10,660 nucleotides of DNA from Mycobacterium sp. (GTDB lineage: Bacteria; Actinomycetota; Actinomycetes; Mycobacteriales; Mycobacteriaceae): assembly GCA_028706695.1 (NCBI GenBank), contig JAQTVU010000030.1:1-10660 (forward strand). The letters are read 5' to 3'. The first letter of the stretch is position 1. Each line of letters starts with the position of its first letter. This document shows, piece after piece, positions 6,560 to 10,660 of the stretch. The notes beneath the pieces were generated by a model, which did no database searches, was not told the origin of the DNA, and saw only the letters and a list, made by a program, of their open reading frames with translations. A program made the position numbers and the translations under genes.

Positions 6560-7897
6560 TCAGCCGTGCATCTCGGCGAGCAGGTGAAAATCGGCGAACG
6601 CGCCGGACATGGCCTCCAGCAATGCCGCTGGTGAGTTTTCCCGGCCGCTGAGCCAGGCGTTGACCGACATCCACACCTTGCCGTGGATGCGCCCGGAAAC
6701 CACGAACAACTGGCCGCCCATGCGTTCGAGGCTGCGCCTGTTGATGCCGGGCTCGATCAGTCGCCCGGACGCGTAGTCGGCCTCGGTGCCGTCGGGGCGG
6801 TTCACCACCGGGTCGATGTCTGCGACGTTGGAGCAACCGATGGGAAGCCCGGCGCTGCCCAATCCCATGCCCGCCGCCCGGCGCGCCGCCCACTTGGGTG
6901 TCAGCGACGTCAGCGGCAGCGGCGCCAGCAATTCCGCGGAGGTTTCGGGCAGGTCGGCCAGCGCCTGCTTGAATTTCAGCCGGACTTCACCGAGATCCGA
7001 TACTAGCCGTGCCGGATCGACCGAGATCACCGGGAACACCAAAGCGTTTCCGCGGGTGTCGGTTTCGGTGCGGTCGCTGATCGGGAGCGACAGGGTGACC
7101 GTGCCGTCGCCGCACACCCGCCCCATCCGGAGGCCCAGTCGGCCCGCGAACGCCGCAAGCAGCGTGTGTCCGTTGCCGCCAATGCTTTTCGCCCGCGCAT
7201 CCCACTGCGCCAGGTCGACATAGGCGGTCGCCGTCGGCACCGCGACGCGACGATCGTCGCCGGCCGCCCGCGGCGCCGGCGGCGCCGCCGCGAAGGATGC
7301 GGCCACCTCCTTGCGCCGGCTGCGGGCGACGCGCGCGGTGGCGGTCACCGCCCGCGCCAACTCGGGGGCCGACGCGATGGTGTCGCGGGCGTCCTGCAGC
7401 AGGGCCCGCCGGCGGGTGCGGGCACCGGGCAGGGGATAGCCCAGGTGGCGGGTCTTTCCGCTGGCCGCGTCGGCGATCGCCCGCAAGATTCCCAGCCCGT
7501 CGACGATGGTGTGCGACGTCACCAGCGTGACCGCGGTGCCCCCGTCGTCGAGCGGCAGCACACCCAGGTGAAAGGGGGGCCCGTGTTCGGGATCCAGCGG
7601 CAGGCAGGCCCGCTGGTAGGTCCAGGCGCTCAGATCGGCGCGCGGGCGGGGCTTTTCGGCGACGTCGAGATCCGCGGGTCCGCGGTCGATGACCCACCGG
7701 TCACGGGCGAACGGCAGCGGGGAGCGTTCGACCCGTCGTCCCAGCAGCCCGTACCCGAGGTTGCGGTGAAAACGGCGCAATCCGTCGATGTCTGCCGCCC
7801 TGTTGTAGATCCAACTGAACTGCACCTGCGCCCCGTAGCCGAGCGCCCGCAGCCCCAGGAACGAGGCTTGATCCATGTGCGCGAGCCGGTTGTCCAC
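6560..7897 (-). CDS. PapA/condensation-domain-like acyltransferase (HxxxDG)
   Basis: The protein has 445 residues and belongs to the broad CoA-dependent acyltransferase fold shared by NRPS condensation domains, PapA proteins and WS/DGAT enzymes. The catalytic motif is SHTIVDG (128-134) with His129 and Asp133; it lacks the double His typical of WS/DGAT. The N-terminus (MDNRLAHMDQASFLGL) resembles the opening helix of these enzymes, and the second half contains the long variable region and LSLPISDRTETDTRGNALVF, matching the second-lobe strand. The expected reaction is transfer of an acyl group to a hydroxyl of a lipid or sugar, with the neighbouring FAAL or an outside PKS as acyl source. The start is GTG at 7897; ATG at 7876 is the alternative. 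TACCGT lies seven bases upstream of the GTG. The gene is divergent from the FAAL gene across 96 bases and convergent with the GT2 gene. I could not assign it to a named papA gene. Confidence 0.78.
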   Translation of the reverse strand: MDNRLAHMDQASFLGLRALGYGAQVQFSWIYNRAADIDGLRRFHRNLGYGLLGRRVERSPLPFARDRWVIDRGPADLDVAEKPRPRADLSAWTYQRACLPLDPEHGPPFHLGVLPLDDGGTAVTLVTSHTIVDGLGILRAIADAASGKTRHLGYPLPGARTRRRALLQDARDTIASAPELARAVTATARVARSRRKEVAASFAAAPPAPRAAGDDRRVAVPTATAYVDLAQWDARAKSIGGNGHTLLAAFAGRLGLRMGRVCGDGTVTLSLPISDRTETDTRGNALVFPVISVDPARLVSDLGEVRLKFKQALADLPETSAELLAPLPLTSLTPKWAARRAAGMGLGSAGLPIGCSNVADIDPVVNRPDGTEADYASGRLIEPGINRRSLERMGGQLFVVSGRIHGKVWMSVNAWLSGRENSPAALLEAMSGAFADFHLLAEMHG

Positions 7898-7993
7898 CGC
7901 CTAGACGGTAGTTTATCGGCGGCCACGGCGGCGGATTGCTACGGTGCGAGCTGGCCGGTCCTGGCCTGTGACGCTCGTATCAAAGGTAACCTG
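7898..7993. promoter_or_regulatory. Divergent promoter region between acyltransferase and FAAL genes
   Basis: These 96 bases must hold the promoters of both genes unless one is read from further away. On the minus strand TACCGT (7905-7910) ends seven bases before the GTG of the acyltransferase gene and fits a near-leaderless start. On the plus strand AAAGG ends seven bases before the ATG at 7994 and is a fair ribosome binding site for the ligase gene. The shared region suggests that the two genes are co-regulated; I see no clear operator palindrome. Confidence 0.4.
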
Positions 7994-9748
7994 ATGCCCG
8001 TGGTTCAGTCTTCGATCCCCGCCGTGCTGCGCGAACGCGCCAGCCTGCAGCCCAACGAGACGGCGTTCACCTTCCTCGATTTCGACCAGGATTGGGACGG
8101 CATACCCATAACCTTGACGTGGTCGCAGTTGTACCGGCGGGTGCTGAATCTCGGCGCGCAGCTGCGGGCCGGTGGGGCGCCGGGTGATCGGGTGGTGCTC
8201 CTGGCCCCGTCGGGCCTCGAATACATCGTGGGCTTCCTGGGCGTACTGCAGGCCGGGTTGATCGCGGTGCCGCTGTCGGTTCCGTATGGCAACGCCCATG
8301 ACGAGCGCACGATTTCGGTGCTGGCCGACACGACACCCGCCGTCGTGCTCACCACCTCTGCCGTGGTGGACACCGTCAGCGGCTATGCGCAGCCGCAGCA
8401 AGGCCGGTCCGCGCCGTCGATCCTCGAGGTCGATTTGCTCGACCTGGATTCCCGGCAGGGCTCCGCGCGGCCGCCCCGCCGCGCCGGTAGCACGTCGGAT
8501 ACGTTGTATCTGCAGTACACGTCGGGTTCCACCCGCATCCCGGCCGGTGTGACGGTCTCCAGCAAGAACGTGTTCGCCAATTTCGAGCAGATCATGGGCG
8601 ACATCTTCGTCCGCGAGGGCGGGGTCGCCCCATCCGATCTCGTGGCGGTGTCGTGGCTGCCGCTCTACCATGACATGGGTCTGCTTCTGGGCATCGTCAT
8701 ACCGATCCTGGCGGGCCTGCCCACCGTGGTGACCAGCCCGATAGCTTTCCTGCAGCGCCCGGCGCGATGGCTGCACATGACGGCACGCGGGGCCCAGACG
8801 ATCTCGGCTGGACCGAACTTCGCGTTCGACCTGGCCGCGCGAAAGGTCACCGACGACGACATGGCCGGCTTCGACCTCGGCGGCGTGCACACCCTGTTCA
8901 ACGGCAGCGAGCGGGTACAGCCGGCCACCTTGAAGCGCTTCGCCGACCGCTTCGCCCGCTTCAATTTTTCGCCGGTCGCCCTTCGGCCGGCCTACGGCAT
9001 GGCCGAGGCCACGGTGTACATCGCGGCCCGCAACGTGGGCGACCCGCCCGCGATCGTTCACTTCGACTCCGAGAAACTGCCCGCCGGACAAGCGCTTCGA
9101 TGCGAAGCGGGCAGCGGCACGGCGCTGGTCAGCTACGGTGCCGTCAAGTCACAGCTGGTGCGCATCGTCGATCCCGACACACGCAAGGAGCGCCCGGACG
9201 GAACGGCCGGCGAGATCTGGGTGCACGGCGACAACGTCGCATCCGGCTACTGGGCCAAACCCGAGGAGAGCAAACGCACGTTCGGTGCGACGATCGTCGA
9301 CCCCTCCGAGGGCACGCCCGACGGGCCATGGCTGCGCACCGGGGACTCCGGCTTTTTCTCCGACGGGGAACTGTTCATCATCGGACGCATCAAAGACCTG
9401 CTGATCGTCTACGGGCGCAACCACTCTCCCGACGACATCGAGGCCACCATCCATGAAGTCACCCCGGGGCGTTGCGCGGCGATCGCGGTTCCGGACCGGG
9501 GCGCCGAAAAGCTGGTCGCGATCATCGAATTCAAGAAGAAGGGCGACTCCGAAGCCGACGCGACCGACCGGCTGCGCGCGGTGAAACGTGAGGTCACCTC
9601 GGCGATTTCCAAGTCGCACGGGCTGCGGGTGGCGGATCTGGTTTTGGTGTCGCCCGGTTCGATTCCCATCACCACCAGCGGCAAGATCCGCCGCTCGCAA
9701 TGTGTGGAGCTCTACCGCCAGGACGAGTTCACCCGGTTGGACGCCTGA
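7994..9748 (+). CDS. Long-chain fatty acyl-AMP ligase (FAAL, FadD23/FadD25-type)
   Basis: The protein has 584 residues and activates a fatty acid as acyl-adenylate for transfer to a polyketide synthase or NRPS carrier domain. Motifs in order: YTSGSTRIPAG (175-185, phosphate loop), SWLPLYHDMG (220-229), RPAYGMAEAT (331-340), a FAAL-type insertion just after it (about 350-385), LRTGDSGF (447-454), the hinge region GRIKDLLIVYGRNHSPDDIE (464-483) and the C-terminal catalytic lysine Lys564 in TTSGKIRR. The length and the tail EFTRLDA agree with what I recall of M. tuberculosis FadD23. The frame is open upstream to 7166, but that part is antisense to the acyltransferase gene. ATG at 7994 has AAAGG seven bases upstream and gives the normal family N-terminus (SSIPAVLRERASLQPNETAF). 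No PKS is adjacent in the window. Its 3' end faces the MmpL gene with an 11-base gap, an order also known from fadD25-mmpL12. The particular paralogue cannot be fixed from sequence alone. Confidence 0.93.
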   Translation: MPVVQSSIPAVLRERASLQPNETAFTFLDFDQDWDGIPITLTWSQLYRRVLNLGAQLRAGGAPGDRVVLLAPSGLEYIVGFLGVLQAGLIAVPLSVPYGNAHDERTISVLADTTPAVVLTTSAVVDTVSGYAQPQQGRSAPSILEVDLLDLDSRQGSARPPRRAGSTSDTLYLQYTSGSTRIPAGVTVSSKNVFANFEQIMGDIFVREGGVAPSDLVAVSWLPLYHDMGLLLGIVIPILAGLPTVVTSPIAFLQRPARWLHMTARGAQTISAGPNFAFDLAARKVTDDDMAGFDLGGVHTLFNGSERVQPATLKRFADRFARFNFSPVALRPAYGMAEATVYIAARNVGDPPAIVHFDSEKLPAGQALRCEAGSGTALVSYGAVKSQLVRIVDPDTRKERPDGTAGEIWVHGDNVASGYWAKPEESKRTFGATIVDPSEGTPDGPWLRTGDSGFFSDGELFIIGRIKDLLIVYGRNHSPDDIEATIHEVTPGRCAAIAVPDRGAEKLVAIIEFKKKGDSEADATDRLRAVKREVTSAISKSHGLRVADLVLVSPGSIPITTSGKIRRSQCVELYRQDEFTRLDA

Positions 9749-9759
9749 CCGCGTCGTCG

Positions 9760-10660
9760 TTATGCGTTGGGCCCGAACAGGGGCAGCGGCTGGTCGACGT
9801 CCGGGTCACTCGGGTGCCCGGCCTCACCATCGACAGGGTCACCGCCGTTGGTGTGCCCGTTTCCGTTGGCGCCCAACGAGACCAGCGCATGCGACCACGC
9901 GCCGGGGCCGAACAGCGGCAGCGAGTGACCGAGGTAGCGCTCGGCCTTGTGCGTGCCGTGCCCGTTGGTGCCAGCCACCGGTTGCGGCGCCGGTTCGAGC
10001 ACGTCATCGGTCAGGCGGTGCGTGAGGCCACCGAGGTCGAACAAGGGAAGCGCGTGGTCGCGGACACGCGCATCCGATCGTTCGGCGCGTCGCTCCCCGT
10101 TCGCCGGGTCCGTGTCACGACGTGCCGGAGCGGGCCGCCAGGGCTTGTGACCGGGCAGCATCTTGAGCTTGACCAGCTGGTAGGAGAGCTCCGTCAGCCG
10201 GCGCTGCCTCGCCCGCTCGGCCGCATCCACTTCCGCTGAACTCTTGCCCAGTTGCGAAGGCCACCAGTTCTTTTGGCCGATCATCGCGGCCACCGCCGGC
10301 ACCGTGACGGTGCGCACCAGGAAGGTGTCGATCACAATGCCGATCCCGATGATGAAGCCGGCCTCCTGCATGGTGCTGATGCTGGCCGTCAGCAGCCCGA
10401 ACATCGACGCGGCGAAGATCAGGCCCGCCGAGGTGATCACGCCCCCGGTGGTGCCCACGGTGCGGATCACCCCGAACCGCACGCCGTGCGGCGACTCGTC
10501 GCGGATGCGGGAGATGAGCAGCATGTTGTAGTCGGCGCCGACGGCGACCAGCAAGATGAACGACAACCCGGGCAGGCTCCAGTGCAAATCCTTGCCGAGT
10601 ATCACCTGGAAGACCAAGACCCCGATGCCCACCGCAGACATGTAGGAAAGCAGCACCGAA
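9760..10660 (-). CDS. MmpL-family RND lipid transporter, C-terminal part (5' end beyond window)
   Basis: About 300 C-terminal residues of an inner-membrane, proton-driven lipid exporter; full MmpLs have roughly 950-1150, so most of the gene lies to the right. The visible part holds the second membrane bundle: a span at the edge, then LSFILLVAVGADYNMLL with the conserved Asp-Tyr pair of the proton relay, ISRIRDE, TVGTTGGVITSAGLIFAASM, and IIGIGIVIDTFLVRTVTVPA. The last membrane sequence is AVAAMIGQKNWWPSQLG, after which comes a cytoplasmic tail of about 160 residues. The tail begins with a basic helix (AAERARQRRLTELSYQLVK) and contains three copies of an LPLF motif, the last forming the C-terminus LPLFGPNA. 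The stop TAA is at 9760-9762. The likely substrate is the acylated glycolipid built with the neighbouring FAAL and acyltransferase. Which MmpL it is (10, 12 or other) is not decided. Confidence 0.9.
   Translation of the reverse strand, partial: SVLLSYMSAVGIGVLVFQVILGKDLHWSLPGLSFILLVAVGADYNMLLISRIRDESPHGVRFGVIRTVGTTGGVITSAGLIFAASMFGLLTASISTMQEAGFIIGIGIVIDTFLVRTVTVPAVAAMIGQKNWWPSQLGKSSAEVDAAERARQRRLTELSYQLVKLKMLPGHKPWRPAPARRDTDPANGERRAERSDARVRDHALPLFDLGGLTHRLTDDVLEPAPQPVAGTNGHGTHKAERYLGHSLPLFGPGAWSHALVSLGANGNGHTNGGDPVDGEAGHPSDPDVDQPLPLFGPNA
9763..10056 (-). repeat. Three degenerate LPLF peptide repeats in the MmpL tail
   Basis: HALPLFDLGG (10056-10027), HSLPLFGPGA (9927-9898) and QPLPLFGPNA (9792-9763) share the core LPLF, and the last two also share LPLFGP. 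They are separated by flexible Gly/Asn/His/Pro/Asp-rich linkers of 33 and 35 residues. The spacing and conservation within an otherwise low-complexity tail suggest short linear binding motifs rather than folded domains. The function is unknown. Confidence 0.6.

Noticed and set aside
5703..6893. 396-codon minus-strand open frame
   Set aside because: It lies antisense to the GT2 gene, is rich in Arg, Gly, Pro and His without motifs, and arises from high third-position GC in the real gene.
7166..7993. Long plus-strand open frame extending the FAAL upstream by 276 codons
   Set aside because: It is antisense to the PapA-like acyltransferase, is Arg/Gly-rich without motifs, and the normal FAAL N-terminus starts at the ATG at 7994 with a ribosome binding site.
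7913..9091. 392-codon minus-strand open frame
   Set aside because: Antisense shadow of the FAAL gene; no domain recognisable.
1..10660. CRISPR array, tRNA or rRNA genes, phage genes
   Set aside because: No regularly spaced direct repeats, no cloverleaf-like sequence and no phage-type protein were seen on either strand.

Overview
The window looks like chromosomal DNA from a slow-growing, high-GC mycobacterium, most likely of the Mycobacterium avium complex (MAC) or a close relative. The reasons are the set of surface-lipid genes (DrrABC exporter, macrolide-type glycosyltransferase, lipid O-methyltransferase, PapA/condensation-type acyltransferase, fatty acyl-AMP ligase, MmpL), the frequent GTG starts, and the close match of several proteins to families I know from mycobacterial glycolipid loci. 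A glycosyltransferase lying next to drrC recalls the gtfB-drrC border of the MAC glycopeptidolipid (GPL) locus. That assignment is from memory plus gene order, not from a search.

Layout: (1) 1-608 is a mobile-element fragment on the minus strand, with a zinc-ribbon/helix-turn-helix protein of the transposon-associated DUF6431 type and perhaps the first codons of a partner gene at the window edge. (2) 609-833 has no convincing gene and ends in a perfect 19-base palindrome. (3) About 834-2074 (+) is a glycosyltransferase with a ruined N-terminus and a one-base frameshift in a G run, probably a pseudogene. (4) 2126-4601 (-) is a tightly coupled drrA-drrB-drrC operon for a daunorubicin-resistance-type ABC lipid exporter. 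(5) 4602-4883 is a divergent control region. (6) 4884-5681 (+) is a methyltransferase of the phthiotriol/fatty-acid O-methyltransferase family. (7) 5775-6554 (+) is a GT2-family glycosyltransferase. (8) 6560-7897 (-) is a PapA/condensation-like acyltransferase, divergent from (9) 7994-9748 (+), a fatty acyl-AMP ligase of the FadD23/FadD25 type. (10) 9760-10660 (-) is the C-terminal part of an MmpL transporter, convergent with the ligase and running off the window.

Together the genes can activate a fatty acid (FAAL), transfer an acyl group (PapA-like), glycosylate and O-methylate a lipid or its sugars, and export the product (DrrABC and/or MmpL). No polyketide synthase or NRPS is in the window, so the assembly enzyme must lie outside it. 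The region left of about 5.7 kb is visibly less GC-rich than the right part, which suggests that the Drr/methyltransferase/glycosyltransferase block was acquired separately from the GT2-PapA-FAAL-MmpL block.
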